Source of the DNA: Actinoplanes sp. TBRC 11911
GTDB lineage: Bacteria; Actinomycetota; Actinomycetes; Mycobacteriales; Micromonosporaceae
DNA length: 64,000 nt
Assembly: GCF_012933445.1 (NCBI RefSeq)
Contig: NZ_JABBNC010000029.1
Coordinates: 62,001 to 126,000, forward strand
Direction: 5' to 3'
Within the stretch, counting starts at the first letter, position 1, and each line of letters starts with the position of its first letter. Positions 51,812-60,712 of the stretch are shown here, in pieces. Below the pieces are notes generated by a model, which worked only from the letters and a program-made list of their open reading frames with translations, searched no databases and had not been told where the DNA came from. The position numbers were made by a program, and so were the translations under genes.

Positions 51812-52265
51812 CCTGGGGCAGACGGCTGCCGCCGAGCACGAGCAGCCGATGACCGAGCTGGAGCACCCGGGCGGCGACTCGATCCTGCACGACCCGAACC
51901 CGGTGTCCGAGGGCCCGTTCTCGGTCCGGCAGCTGCTCCGCCTCGACGAGGCGCTGCGCGCCGCCGACCAGCAGACCGGCCTGACGTTCAGCGTCTACAT
52001 CGGCGAGCTCGAGACGCCCACCCGCGAGCACGCGGAGAAGCTGCACCGCCAGATCGAGAACGGCGACCGTGCCGTGCTGATCGCGGTCTCGCCGAACCAG
52101 CGCCGGCTGGAGATCGTGACCGGCAACGAGGCGCGCAAGCGCATCACCGATCGCGACGCCAAGCTCGCGGGCCTGTCCATGTCGGCCTCGTTCGCCGGCG
52201 GCGACCTGGCCGGCGGCGTCCTCAGCGGCATCGACCAGCTGGCGGGCCACGCCGGCCGCAATTAA
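51798..52265 (+). CDS. DUF5130 (TPM-like) family protein
   Basis: A 155-aa soluble protein. Segments: SEGPFSVRQLLRLDEALRAADQQTGLTFSVYIGELETPTREHAEKLHRQI, VLIAVSPNQRRLEIVTGNEARKRI and SMSASFAGGDLAGGVLSGIDQLAGHAG. The last contains the Gly-rich motif of TPM-domain proteins, some of which act near membrane complexes or as phosphatases. The neighbouring CtaJ-like gene suggests a respiratory link (inference). GTG 51,798 lies inside the end of that gene. A clear intrinsic terminator follows directly. Confidence 0.8.
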   Translation: MTAGDLGQTAAAEHEQPMTELEHPGGDSILHDPNPVSEGPFSVRQLLRLDEALRAADQQTGLTFSVYIGELETPTREHAEKLHRQIENGDRAVLIAVSPNQRRLEIVTGNEARKRITDRDAKLAGLSMSASFAGGDLAGGVLSGIDQLAGHAGRN

Positions 52266-52271
52266 CTGAGA

Positions 52272-52303
52272 AACCCGCCCCGGATCGCCGGGACGGGTTT
52301 TTT
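52272..52303 (+). terminator. intrinsic terminator after the DUF5130 gene
   Basis: AACCCGCCCCGG, loop ATCG, CCGGGACGGGTT (one mismatch), followed directly by a run of Ts. Stem of 12 pairs and T-run starting seven bases past the stop codon of the DUF5130 gene. It ends the ctaJ-DUF5130 transcript. Confidence 0.92.
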
Positions 52304-52344
52304 CGTGTTCCGAAGATCACTGACGGTGAGTAGGCTGTCACCTC

Positions 52345-52902
52345 ATGGTGGCGATGAGTGCGGCTCGGTGGACCGCTCCCGAGGGCGCCTGGACAGAGCC
52401 CGACCTGCACCTTTTCCCCCAGGACGGGCATCGCTACGAGATCGTCGACGGCTGCCTGCACGTGGCGCCCACGCCGCCGGAGTCGCACGAGTCGGTGGTC
52501 CGCTCGGTGGTGACCACGCTGCGCTCGGCCGCACCACCCGGCTGGTGGGTGTGCGACCGGCTCGGCGTCGCGATCGGCGAGAGCAACCTGGTGGCCGACG
52601 TGGCCGTGCTGCGCCCGCGTTCCTCCGGCGCGGTCTGGAGCGATCCGCGCGACGTCGCGCTGGTGGTCGAGGTGGAGACGTCGGCCACCCGCCGATTCGA
52701 CCGCTTTCTCAAGCCTTCCCTGTACGCCGAGGCGGGCATCCCGTCGTTCTGGCGGGTCGAGCCGGGCCCGGCCACGCCTCTGCTCCGCACGTTCGAGCTG
52801 GCGGGTGACGCGTATCGCGCGGAGCACAGCATCGAGGGCGCCGAGCCGGTCAAGCTCGACGCCCCCTTCCCGCTCCGGATCGCCCCGGCCGCCTGGCTCT
52901 AG
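52345..52902 (+). CDS. Uma2-family (DUF820) restriction-endonuclease-like protein
   Basis: A 185-aa PD-(D/E)xK-fold protein: YEIVDGCLHVAPTPPESHESVV (Glu near residue 31), then NLVADVAVLRPRSSGAVW (Asp of the core) and VALVVEVETSATRRFDRFLKPSLYAEAGIPSFWRVEP (Glu of ExE and Arg/Lys region). Uma2 proteins are abundant in cyanobacteria and actinobacteria and have mostly unknown function. ATG 52,345 or ATG 52,354 may be used. It is a single gene, convergent with pepN and overlapping its end by four bases. Confidence 0.82.
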   Translation: MVAMSAARWTAPEGAWTEPDLHLFPQDGHRYEIVDGCLHVAPTPPESHESVVRSVVTTLRSAAPPGWWVCDRLGVAIGESNLVADVAVLRPRSSGAVWSDPRDVALVVEVETSATRRFDRFLKPSLYAEAGIPSFWRVEPGPATPLLRTFELAGDAYRAEHSIEGAEPVKLDAPFPLRIAPAAWL

Positions 52903-55466
52903 TTCCCGGCGGCGGTGTCCTTCGCGCGCGCCTTCAAGGCCCGCAGGATGCCGTCGCGTCCCTCGTTGACCAGCCGCCGCAGCGAGGCCGGGTGCCCGTC
53001 CTGCGCCAGCCACGCGTCGGTGAGCGCGACCGTCTCCTCGCTGATCTGGTAGACCGGGTAACCCAGCATCACGAACTCCTGCGCCGGCTCACTGTCCGAT
53101 CGGGCCCACACGTCGCCGACAACCTCGAAGAACTTCTGCGCGTACGGGGCGGTCAGCGCCACCTGCTTGACGCTCTGGAAGCCACTGAGCAGCGACCGGT
53201 TCAGCCAGTTCGGCAGGTCGTCGGTGGTGGTCAGCTCGGTCCACACCGCGGCCTTGTTCTCCGGCGTCGGGATCAGCGCCCGCGCGACCGCCGCCTCCCG
53301 CTCGCCGCTGGCGGTACGGTCGCCGGCCAGCTCCTCGTCGATCTCCGCGCGGTCGGCCGCACCGAGCGACACCAGCGACTGCAGCAGCTGCCAGCGCAGC
53401 TCGGTGTCGACGGTCAGGCCCTCCGGCACACCCTCGCCGGCCAGCCAGCCGCGCAGCACGGCCAGCTCCTCCGGGGTGCGCGCCGAGCTGATGAACGAGC
53501 GCGCCCAGCTGAGTTGCCAGCCGCTGCCCGGGGTCGCGTCGGCGAGCTGGGTGCGGGCCAGGTCGGCCAGCATCTGCCAGCCGGTCGGCTGCCACGCCGG
53601 GTCCGCGTACTGCGCGATCGCGGTGGCCGCCTGCCGCGCGGTCCAGGTGGTGAGGTTGATGTCGGTCTCCCGCGGCAGCCCCGAGCAGACCAGCGTCACG
53701 TAGTCGCGGGCGGCCAGCTCGGCGTCACGCAGCATGTCCCACGCGGCGTTCCAGACCAGCGCCCGGGCCAGCGACGAGTCCAGCCCGCCGAGGTGCCGGA
53801 CCACGACCGCCATCGACCGGTCGTCGAGCCGCAGCTTCGTGTAGGACAGGTCGTCGTCGTTGAGCAGCAGCACGTCGGCGGCCCGGACCCCGGTCAGCGC
53901 CGGGATCGCGGTGTGCTCGCCGGTCACGTCGAGCTCGAGCAGCTCGCGCCGGATCAGCCGGTCACCGTCGAGGTCGTAGAGGCCGACCCCGATGCGGTGG
54001 GTGCGCAGCGTCGGGTACCCGGCGGGCGCCTCCTGCCGCACCGCGACGCTCGCGTACGTGCCGTCCGGCCCGATCTCGATCTCCAGCCGCAGCGTGTTGA
54101 CCTGCGCCGTCTCCAGCCACTGCGCGGCGAACTTGCGCAGTTCCCGGCCGGACGCCGTCTCCAGCTCGGTGAGCAGATCGTCGAAGGTGGCGTTGGCCCA
54201 CGCGTGCTTGGCGAAGTACGCCCGCAGGCCGGTGACGAACGAATCCAGTCCCACGTACGCCACGAGCTGCTTGATGACGCTCGCGCCCTTGGCGTACGTG
54301 ATGCCGTCGAAGTTGACCTCGACGGCCTCCAGGTCGGGCATCTCGGTGTAGACCGGGTGCGTCGAGGAGAGCTGGTCCTGGCGGTAGCCCCAGCTCTTGC
54401 GCACGGACAGGAACGTCGTCCAGGCGTCCGAGAAGCGGGTCGCCTCGGCGTTGCACCAGTGGCTCGCCCACTCGGCGAACGACTCGTTCAGCCACAGGTC
54501 GTTCCACCAGCGCATGGTCACCAGGTCGCCGAACCACATGTGCGCGAGCTCGTGCAGGATCGTGTTCGCCCGCTGCTCGTACTCGAAGTCGGTGACCTGC
54601 GACCGGAAGATGTAATGCGACTCGGCGTGCGTGACACAGCCGAAGTTCTCCATCGCGCCGGCGTTGAAGTCGGGCACCCACAACTGGTCGTACTTGGGCA
54701 GCGGGTACCGGATGCCGAACTGCTCCTGGAAGAAGTCGAAGCCCTGCTTGGTGATCAGGTGGAGGTCGTCGGCGTCCAGGTACTGCGCCATGCTCGCGCG
54801 GCAGAAATACCCCATGTCGATGCCGTCGTGCTCGTACCGCACCTCGTGGTACGGGCCGGCGCAGATCGCCGTGATGTACGAGCTCATCCGTGCCGACGTC
54901 GGGAAGTGCACGGTCTTCGCGCCGGCCGCGCCCGCTTCCTCGCGGTCGACCGGCATGTTCGAGATGACCTTCCAGTGCGCCGGCACGGTGGCGTGCCACG
55001 TGTAGACGCTCTTGAGGTCGGGCTGGTCGAACACCGCGTACACGCGCTGGGCGTCGGCGGTCTCGAACTGGCTGTGCAGGTAGATCTCCTGGTCCACCGG
55101 GTCGAGGCTGCGCTGCAGGCCCTGACCGGTCGCCGAGTACGCGAAGTCGGCGTCGACCTCGAGCCGGTTCTCCGTCTCGAGGCCGGTGAGCGTCAGGCCC
55201 CGCTCGGCGCTGAAGCCGGCGAGATCGACGGGCCGCCCGTTGAGCGTGGCGGACCGGACGCTCTGCGCGGCGGTCTCGATGAAGGTCTCGGCGCCCGGTT
55301 CCCGGCAGGTGAACGTGACGACCGTGGTGGATCGGAACGTTCCGTCGCCGGGGTTTCCCTGGCCGTCGGTGAGGTCCAGGGTGATGTCGTACCCGGTGAC
55401 CTCGAGCAGGCGAGCCCGCTCAGCAGCCTCCACCTGGGTCAGGTTGCGAACTCCGGCCACAGTCAC
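52899..55466 (-). CDS. pepN: aminopeptidase N (M1 family)
   Basis: An 855-aa M1 zinc metallopeptidase. The exopeptidase motif GAMEN lies near residue 268 and the zinc site HELAHMWFGDLVTMRWWNDLWLNESFAEW at about 304-330 (HExxH with downstream Glu). The Tyr of the active site lies in the later KGASVIKQL region. The C-terminal helical domain (about 500-855) matches actinobacterial PepN, whose length is about 850. It removes N-terminal residues from cytoplasmic peptides. Starts at ATG 55,466 (MTVAGVRNLTQVEAAERARL), the usual family N-terminus. Confidence 0.95.
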   Translation of the reverse strand: MTVAGVRNLTQVEAAERARLLEVTGYDITLDLTDGQGNPGDGTFRSTTVVTFTCREPGAETFIETAAQSVRSATLNGRPVDLAGFSAERGLTLTGLETENRLEVDADFAYSATGQGLQRSLDPVDQEIYLHSQFETADAQRVYAVFDQPDLKSVYTWHATVPAHWKVISNMPVDREEAGAAGAKTVHFPTSARMSSYITAICAGPYHEVRYEHDGIDMGYFCRASMAQYLDADDLHLITKQGFDFFQEQFGIRYPLPKYDQLWVPDFNAGAMENFGCVTHAESHYIFRSQVTDFEYEQRANTILHELAHMWFGDLVTMRWWNDLWLNESFAEWASHWCNAEATRFSDAWTTFLSVRKSWGYRQDQLSSTHPVYTEMPDLEAVEVNFDGITYAKGASVIKQLVAYVGLDSFVTGLRAYFAKHAWANATFDDLLTELETASGRELRKFAAQWLETAQVNTLRLEIEIGPDGTYASVAVRQEAPAGYPTLRTHRIGVGLYDLDGDRLIRRELLELDVTGEHTAIPALTGVRAADVLLLNDDDLSYTKLRLDDRSMAVVVRHLGGLDSSLARALVWNAAWDMLRDAELAARDYVTLVCSGLPRETDINLTTWTARQAATAIAQYADPAWQPTGWQMLADLARTQLADATPGSGWQLSWARSFISSARTPEELAVLRGWLAGEGVPEGLTVDTELRWQLLQSLVSLGAADRAEIDEELAGDRTASGEREAAVARALIPTPENKAAVWTELTTTDDLPNWLNRSLLSGFQSVKQVALTAPYAQKFFEVVGDVWARSDSEPAQEFVMLGYPVYQISEETVALTDAWLAQDGHPASLRRLVNEGRDGILRALKARAKDTAAGN

Positions 55467-55652
55467 TCTCCTCTGAGCGCACGAGCGTTACCCCTGCAAG
55501 GGTAGGGCTCGCCCCGGCGCGCCACCGCACCCGCCCGCGTTTGGAAACGGCCGGGATTCTTCCCATCGCGCCATCCAGGGCGCATAACGATGGGTTTCGT
55601 ACGGTCGTGCCCCTCGGTTCCGGGCCCCGGGCGACCCGGTAAGTTGCGCCAC

Positions 55653-56849
55653 ATGACGGTCGTGCATCCGATCAGCCGTGCCTGGATCACTACGGGCGGG
55701 ACCGGCGCGCAGAACTACGACGAATTCGCCGACGACTCCGAGATCACCGCGATCATCGCGGACAACCCGCACAGCGCGCTCGCGATCGAGATGCCGCATC
55801 TGGCTCCGGAGACGGTCGGCAAGTCGTTCGCCGACTCGTTGCCGGACGCGGTGGCCCGGCTCGCGCTGGAACGGGCCGAGGGCGGTTACCGATCCGCGGA
55901 ACAGGTCGTGGTGCTCTACCGGATCACCGGCGAGGGCGAACCACCGGCGTACGGGCTGTGGAGCATGGTCGACACCGACCAGATCTCCACCAGCGCCGAC
56001 GAACCGGGTCTGGTCATCCGCAACGAGGACGTGTTCATCGCCAAGGTGCGCGAACGGGTGGCGCTGGCCGAGGCGATCGGCACGCTGCTCTCGCCGGTGC
56101 TGCTGCTGCAGACCGGCAAGGGTGACGAGTTGCACGCCGCGCTGGCCGAGGCGATCGAGGCCGCCGGCGAGCCGGACGCGACCGATGTGGATCAGAGCGG
56201 GCGGACACACGCCATCTGGGTCGTCGAGCCGGGCCCGCGGCAGGATTCGCTGACCGGGCTGGCCGGCGCCGGCGAACTGGTGGTGGCCGACGGCAACCAC
56301 CGCAGCCTGGCCGCGCAGACCGGTGGCCTGCCGCGTTTCCTCGCCGTGGTCACCACGCCCGCGTCGGTCGCCATCCAGCCGTACAATCGCCTGCTCAGCG
56401 AACTGCCGATGCCCATCGAGGACGTTCTCGCCCGGTTGCGCGCGGCCGGGGCGACGGTCACCGAGGTGCCGCGCCCCGCGGTCATCCCGGCCAAGGGCAC
56501 GATCGAGATGTACGCCTCGGGCCGCACCTTCACGCTGGGCCTGCCCGTCGACCCGGCCCTCGACCCGGTGGAGAACCTGGATCACGCGCTGGTCGAGCGG
56601 GTGCTGCTGGGCGGGGCACTGGGCCTGGACCCGGGCGACAAGCGGGTCTCCTACATCGGCGGCGACTACCCGGCCGAGTGGCTGCGCGGCGAGGTCGACG
56701 CCGGGCGCTCCGAGCTGGCCGTGCTGATCGCGCCGGTGACCGTCGAGGACTTCGTCGCGGTCAACCTGGAACGGCACAAGCTGCCGCGCAAGAGCACCTG
56801 GTTCACCCCGAAAGCGCGTGGGGGTCTCGTCCTGGCCCAGCTCGACTGA
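55653..56849 (+). CDS. DUF1015 family protein
   Basis: A 398-aa protein of DUF1015 (SP_1851-like). Conserved phrases: ADNPHSALAIEMPHL, VVLYRITGEGEPPAYGLWSMVDTDQ, LVIRNEDVFIAKVRER, LVVADGNHRSLAAQ (the family DGHHR position, here DGNHR) and KRVSYIGGDY. The family is widespread, putative, with suggested roles in serine or phosphonate-like kinase chemistry for some members; function here is unknown. ATG 55,653 lies 15 bases downstream of a GGTAAG. The next gene starts inside its stop codon. Confidence 0.78.
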   Translation: MTVVHPISRAWITTGGTGAQNYDEFADDSEITAIIADNPHSALAIEMPHLAPETVGKSFADSLPDAVARLALERAEGGYRSAEQVVVLYRITGEGEPPAYGLWSMVDTDQISTSADEPGLVIRNEDVFIAKVRERVALAEAIGTLLSPVLLLQTGKGDELHAALAEAIEAAGEPDATDVDQSGRTHAIWVVEPGPRQDSLTGLAGAGELVVADGNHRSLAAQTGGLPRFLAVVTTPASVAIQPYNRLLSELPMPIEDVLARLRAAGATVTEVPRPAVIPAKGTIEMYASGRTFTLGLPVDPALDPVENLDHALVERVLLGGALGLDPGDKRVSYIGGDYPAEWLRGEVDAGRSELAVLIAPVTVEDFVAVNLERHKLPRKSTWFTPKARGGLVLAQLD

Positions 56850-57757
56850 TGCTGAACCCGCAGATCAAGGCCGCCGAGGCGCTCCGGGCGCGGCCGCCGG
56901 CGACGATGACCGACCCGGTCGAGCTGCTCGCGTTCGTCCGGCAGGCACAACGCGACGCGGTGGACGCCGAGTGCGGCCCGGCGCTGCCGCTGCCGGTGGT
57001 CGTCGATGTGGACGCCGGCGGCGTGCCGTGCCGGCTGTACGCGACCCGGGCGGACGCGCCGGTGTTCGTCCACGTGCACGGCGGCGGCTGGATGTACGGC
57101 AGCATCGAGGCGGCCGACCGGGTGAGCCGGCGGATCGCCGACCGGTCCGGGTGCGCGGTGCTGGCGGTGGGCTACCGGCTCGCCCCGGAACACCCGTTCC
57201 CGGCCGCCCTGCAGGACGTGGAGACGGTTCTCACGTTCGTCCGCAAGTCGGCCGCCGAGCTGGGGGTGGACGCGTCCCGGCTGGCGATCGGCGGGGACAG
57301 CTCGGGCGCTCACCTGGCCACCATCGCGGCGCGCCGGCAGCGCGACGCCGGGACGCCGCTCGACTACCAGGTCCTGATCTATCCGGTGATCGACCCGTTG
57401 CTGGCGTCGGAGTCGTTCGACGAGCTCGGGGCGTACGGGCTGACCCGGGAATCGATGCGGGTGGCCTGGGAGACCTTCATCCCGGACCGGGCGCAGCGGC
57501 TCACCCCGGACGCGGCGCCGCTGGCCGCCGACCTGACCGGCATGCCGCCCACGCTGATCATCACGGCCGAGTACGACGTGCTGCGGGACGAGGGCGCCGA
57601 CTACGCGGACGCGTTGCTCAGCGCCGGCGTCCCGGTCGTGCACACGCGTTACATGGGGGTGAATCACGGCTTCGCGCGCAAGCTGGCTGTGATAGACGCC
57701 GCCCGGGCCGCGACTGATCAGGTAGCGTCCGCCCTGCGTACCCAGTTGACCTTCTGA
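56849..57757 (+). CDS. alpha/beta hydrolase, hormone-sensitive-lipase type
   Basis: A 302-aa alpha/beta hydrolase of the HSL/esterase group. Oxyanion motif FVHVHGGGWMYGS, nucleophile elbow IGGDSSGAHLAT (Ser in GDSSG), Asp in ITAEYDVLRDEG, and the last His in MGVNHGFARKL, a complete catalytic triad. The family hydrolyses short-chain esters. Its ATG overlaps the TGA stop of the DUF1015 gene (TGATG), so translation is coupled. It precedes rpiB by 13 bases. Confidence 0.88.
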   Translation: MLNPQIKAAEALRARPPATMTDPVELLAFVRQAQRDAVDAECGPALPLPVVVDVDAGGVPCRLYATRADAPVFVHVHGGGWMYGSIEAADRVSRRIADRSGCAVLAVGYRLAPEHPFPAALQDVETVLTFVRKSAAELGVDASRLAIGGDSSGAHLATIAARRQRDAGTPLDYQVLIYPVIDPLLASESFDELGAYGLTRESMRVAWETFIPDRAQRLTPDAAPLAADLTGMPPTLIITAEYDVLRDEGADYADALLSAGVPVVHTRYMGVNHGFARKLAVIDAARAATDQVASALRTQLTF

Positions 57758-57770
57758 AAGACTCTTTGAC

Positions 57771-58244
57771 ATGCGCGTTTACCTTGGTTCCGACCATGCC
57801 GGCTATGAGCTGAAGATGCACCTCGTCAACCACCTGACGAAGCAGGGGCACGACGTGGTCGACGTGGGCCCGCACGTGTACGACCCGGAGGACGACTACC
57901 CCGCCTTCTGCCTGCACACGGGCGCCCGCGTGGTGGCCGACCCGGGCTCGCTGGGCATCGTCATCGGTGGTTCCGGCAACGGCGAGCAGATCGCCGCCAA
58001 CAAGATCCCCGGCGTGCGTGCGGCGCTGGCCTGGCGGGTCGAGATCGCCCAGCTCGCCCGGCAGCACAACGACGCGAACGTGATCTCGCTGGGCGCCCGC
58101 GAGCACACCCTGGACGAGGCGACCTCGTTCGTCGAGGCGTTCCTGGCCACCCCGTTCTCGGGGGATCCGCGGCACGCTCGCCGAATCGGCCAGCTCGCCA
58201 CGTACGAGCAGTCCCGCGAACTCCCGGACTTGCCCGCCTCCTAG
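57771..58244 (+). CDS. rpiB: ribose-5-phosphate isomerase B
   Basis: A 157-aa RpiB of the LacAB type: MRVYLGSDHAGYELKMHLVNHL, HDVVDVGPHVYDPEDDYP, GIVIGGSGNGEQIAANKIPGVRAAL and NDANVISLGAREH. In the E. coli enzyme the GxCGTG-type motif has an active Cys; the actinobacterial form has Ser/Gly here (GGSGNGE), as expected. It interconverts ribose 5-phosphate and ribulose 5-phosphate. ATG 57,771 comes shortly after the hydrolase stop. Its end overlaps the convergent small gene by four bases. Confidence 0.95.
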   Translation: MRVYLGSDHAGYELKMHLVNHLTKQGHDVVDVGPHVYDPEDDYPAFCLHTGARVVADPGSLGIVIGGSGNGEQIAANKIPGVRAALAWRVEIAQLARQHNDANVISLGAREHTLDEATSFVEAFLATPFSGDPRHARRIGQLATYEQSRELPDLPAS

Positions 58245-58606
58245 CGCTTGGGGAGCTCTTCTCGCGGCTGCCAGTTGCGGCGAACGATGGGCAGGTTGGT
58301 GTCGGCGTCGGCCAGCTGCTCGTCGGTGGGGCGCGCGGCGTCCCGGGCGCGCATCGCCGCGCCCACGCTGACCTGCGAAGAGCCCGAGCCGACCAGGCCG
58401 CGGAGCCCGCGCTCGGCCTCGCGGTCGTCGGTACCGCCACCGCCCGCCCCGGCGCCGGACGTCGGGCGGCGCGGCGGCGCCGGCCGCGTCACCGGCGTAC
58501 CGGCGGGCGTCCCGGCGGTCTCGTCGCCGGGGGCCGGCACGGCGGCCGACGGCGCGGGCGTAGCGGAGGGACGCAGACGGCGTCGACGGCGTTCGGGCTC
58601 AGCCAT
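58241..58606 (-). CDS. hypothetical protein, 121 aa
   Basis: A 121-aa polar protein: an Arg-rich start (MAEPERRRRRLRPS), a Pro/Ala/Gly-rich middle and a charged C-terminus AMRARDAARPTDEQLADADTNLPIVRRNWQPREELPKR. The frame is open far upstream but the rest is shadow of the acetyltransferase and membrane-protein genes. Predicted mostly disordered. It has the look of a conserved Micromonosporaceae protein; function unknown. ATG 58,606 is the only sensible start. Confidence 0.6.
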   Translation of the reverse strand: MAEPERRRRRLRPSATPAPSAAVPAPGDETAGTPAGTPVTRPAPPRRPTSGAGAGGGGTDDREAERGLRGLVGSGSSQVSVGAAMRARDAARPTDEQLADADTNLPIVRRNWQPREELPKR

Positions 58607-58632
58607 GCCGCCGACGCTACCGCGTGCGGCAC

Positions 58633-59853
58633 TCAGAACCCCTCGATCGGATTCGGTTGCCGATGCCAGCCGAACGCCACCGACGGCAGGTTCCCGGTGA
58701 ACTGCCGCACCCGCCCGGCCGCCGCCAGCCCGGCCAGCGACGTCCCGCCCAGATAAACCGCGCCGAGCTCGGTGATCGAACAGGCGAAGTCCGGCGGATC
58801 CTCGGTGCGGGTGCAGGTGGCCTTCGCCGGCCCGCCGGTCAGCCGCCAGCGCCCGTTGTTCGCCTCGATCAGCGGGTCGGTCACCTCGACGACCACGTCC
58901 AGCCCGGTCGCGTACTGCCGGGCCTCCAGCGCCGCGGGCAGGTCGACGATCCGCAGGTAGAGCCCGTCGCCCACCCCGATACCGAGGCGCCGCGGCTCGT
59001 CCACCATGTACTGCAGCGGCTCGTCCAGCGCGGCCATGCCGTAGGAGGCGGACCGGGTCAGGTCGATCCCGAGCAGAAAACCCCACAATTGCGCGTACGT
59101 CTCCGGATCCGGCGCGACCACCTCGCGTACCTGGACCTCGCCGTTCGGGCCGTGATTGTTCCAGCGCTCCACGACGCGCCACAGCGCATATCCGATCGGG
59201 CCGTCCGGGCCGTCCGCGATCACGGCGTGCGTCTCGGTGGCGCCGTCGCGCCGCGACTCCGGGTCGGCGAGCAGATAGCGCCACCAGTACTCGGGGCGGC
59301 TCGACCAGCCGACCCGCTCGGCCCGCTGACTCTCGTGCACCCGTTTCAGGTCGTCCAGCGCCGCCATTGGCGCGGAAACGCGCAGCCGGGCGGACGGCGG
59401 CCCGGGCGGGGTCAGCCGGACCTCGCGTGTCATCACGTCGAACCGCAGACGAAGATTCGCCAGACCGTAGCCGAACCGTGGGTAGATCTTGGTCTCGCTC
59501 GCCCAGAGCACCGCGATCGGCTCCCGGCCGGCCGCCGCGATCTCGCTGAGCTGGCGGCGCATCATCGCGGTCAGGATGCCGCGGCGGCGGTGCGTCGGGG
59601 CCACGCCCACGCCGGTGACATGCGCGGCCGCGATGATCGCTCCCGGTACCGTCATGTCCCGGGTCTGGGCCGTCGCGTGCGCCACGACCAGCCCGTCGTC
59701 GTCCGCGACCAGCGAACGCGACACCTCGGTGATCGCCTTCTCGAGGGCGTGGAGCTCCTCGTTCGCCGGGTCGTGGAAGACGAACCCGACGAGGTCCGCG
59801 ATGGCGTCCAGGTCGGTGTCCACGGCCGGGCGCAACGATACGGATTCGTCCAT
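58633..59853 (-). CDS. Eis-like GNAT N-acetyltransferase
   Basis: A 406-aa enhanced-intracellular-survival-type acetyltransferase. N-terminal GNAT domain: VSLRPAVDTDLDAIADLVGFVFH, then AAHVTGVGVAPTHRRRGILTAMMRRQL (acetyl-CoA V-box, R/Q-x-x-G-x-G/A) and ETKIYPRFGYGLANLRLRFDV. A second GNAT-like domain (about 170-290) and a C-terminal SCP2-like domain (about 300-406, IVEANNGRWRLTGG region) complete the family layout. Eis relatives acetylate amines such as aminoglycosides; the natural substrate is unknown. ATG 59,853 begins MDESVSLRPAV. Confidence 0.85.
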   Translation of the reverse strand: MDESVSLRPAVDTDLDAIADLVGFVFHDPANEELHALEKAITEVSRSLVADDDGLVVAHATAQTRDMTVPGAIIAAAHVTGVGVAPTHRRRGILTAMMRRQLSEIAAAGREPIAVLWASETKIYPRFGYGLANLRLRFDVMTREVRLTPPGPPSARLRVSAPMAALDDLKRVHESQRAERVGWSSRPEYWWRYLLADPESRRDGATETHAVIADGPDGPIGYALWRVVERWNNHGPNGEVQVREVVAPDPETYAQLWGFLLGIDLTRSASYGMAALDEPLQYMVDEPRRLGIGVGDGLYLRIVDLPAALEARQYATGLDVVVEVTDPLIEANNGRWRLTGGPAKATCTRTEDPPDFACSITELGAVYLGGTSLAGLAAAGRVRQFTGNLPSVAFGWHRQPNPIEGF

Positions 59854-59951
59854 GGAGTCTGTGTAGCGGACTCGGGCCGAGACGGCGAACGATTTGTCGG
59901 CTCGCTACTCTCGATGGCGGGGCCGGGTCGTCCAACCGGGAGGGGACCGAA

Positions 59952-60668
59952 ATGCCGGAGCAACCGCAGTGGTCGGAGCGGACGCTCGACATGCCACCGC
60001 AGGATCCATGGGCGGAACACCCGACCGCACCAGCGCCTGCCGCGCCGCCGGTCAACGCGCCGCCGCCGTTCCACACCACGCCGTTCGACACCGCACCGCC
60101 GCCGCCCACGGGCGCGCCGCAGCCGACTGCCTTCGGTGGCGCGCAGCCGACGGCCTTCGGCGGTCCGCAGCCGACGCCGGAAACCAGGCCGTTCGCCGGC
60201 CCGCCACCCGCGGCGTACTCGCCGTACAGCCAGGGCCGCGCCCAGGTGAGCGCCCGCGGTCCCGCCGCCGAGCACGAGCCGACCGGCACCGGCTGGCCGG
60301 GCGCCGAGCCGCTCGCCCCGAGCGGCATGAGCTGGCGCTGGAGCGAGTTGCGCCGCGGCGGCGAGTGGACCACCGCCGCGCTGCTGTTCGCCTTCGTCTG
60401 CTGGGGCATCTGGGCGCTCTCCGAGGGCGGTTCCCTCGGCACGCCGTTCATCATCTTCGTGGTCAGCCTGATCGTCGCGGCCGGCGTCTTCTGCCTGGCC
60501 CGCGTCGTCGGCTACTACGTGCTGGAGCGGGGCATGGGCCGGGCCCGCCACACGGCCCGCGGCTCGCACCTGGTGACCGCCCTGTTCCTGGCCGGCGTCG
60601 GCATCGCCCACCTGCAGAACACCGGCTGGGTGGTCGACGCCTGGAACTGGGTCGCGAACACGCTGTAA
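59952..60668 (+). CDS. membrane protein with Pro-rich N-terminus
   Basis: A 238-aa protein. The first 125 residues are Pro/Ala/Gly-rich with the repeat QPTAFGGAQPTAFGGPQPT and are probably cytoplasmic and unstructured. Membrane helices: WTTAALLFAFVCWGIWAL (about 140-158), FIIFVVSLIVAAGVFCLARVVGYYVL (about 165-190) and LVTALFLAGVGIAHL (about 208-222). No family recognised. ATG 59,952 has GGAGGGGAC upstream. A short form of the palindromic element begins at its stop codon. Confidence 0.7.
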   Translation: MPEQPQWSERTLDMPPQDPWAEHPTAPAPAAPPVNAPPPFHTTPFDTAPPPPTGAPQPTAFGGAQPTAFGGPQPTPETRPFAGPPPAAYSPYSQGRAQVSARGPAAEHEPTGTGWPGAEPLAPSGMSWRWSELRRGGEWTTAALLFAFVCWGIWALSEGGSLGTPFIIFVVSLIVAAGVFCLARVVGYYVLERGMGRARHTARGSHLVTALFLAGVGIAHLQNTGWVVDAWNWVANTL

Positions 60669-60711
60669 AACGGCCTCGCTCCGCTCGGCGAAAATCTTGG
60701 TTACGTGCTGG
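60669..60711 (+). repeat. palindromic intergenic element, short form (copy 3)
   Basis: Starts at the stop codon of the preceding gene with ACGGCCTCGCTCCGCTCGGCG and ends with TTGGTTACGTGCTGG just before the stop codon of the convergent small gene. These two flanks match the head and tail of copy 1 (44,603-44,735), but the nested palindrome between them is absent; only AAAATC separates them. It looks like an empty version of the same element. Confidence 0.7.
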
Positions 60712-60712
60712 G

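Noticed and set aside
58607-60454. 737-aa extension of the small minus-strand gene
   Set aside because: Only the last 121 codons fit a real gene; the rest overlaps the acetyltransferase and membrane-protein genes in other frames.
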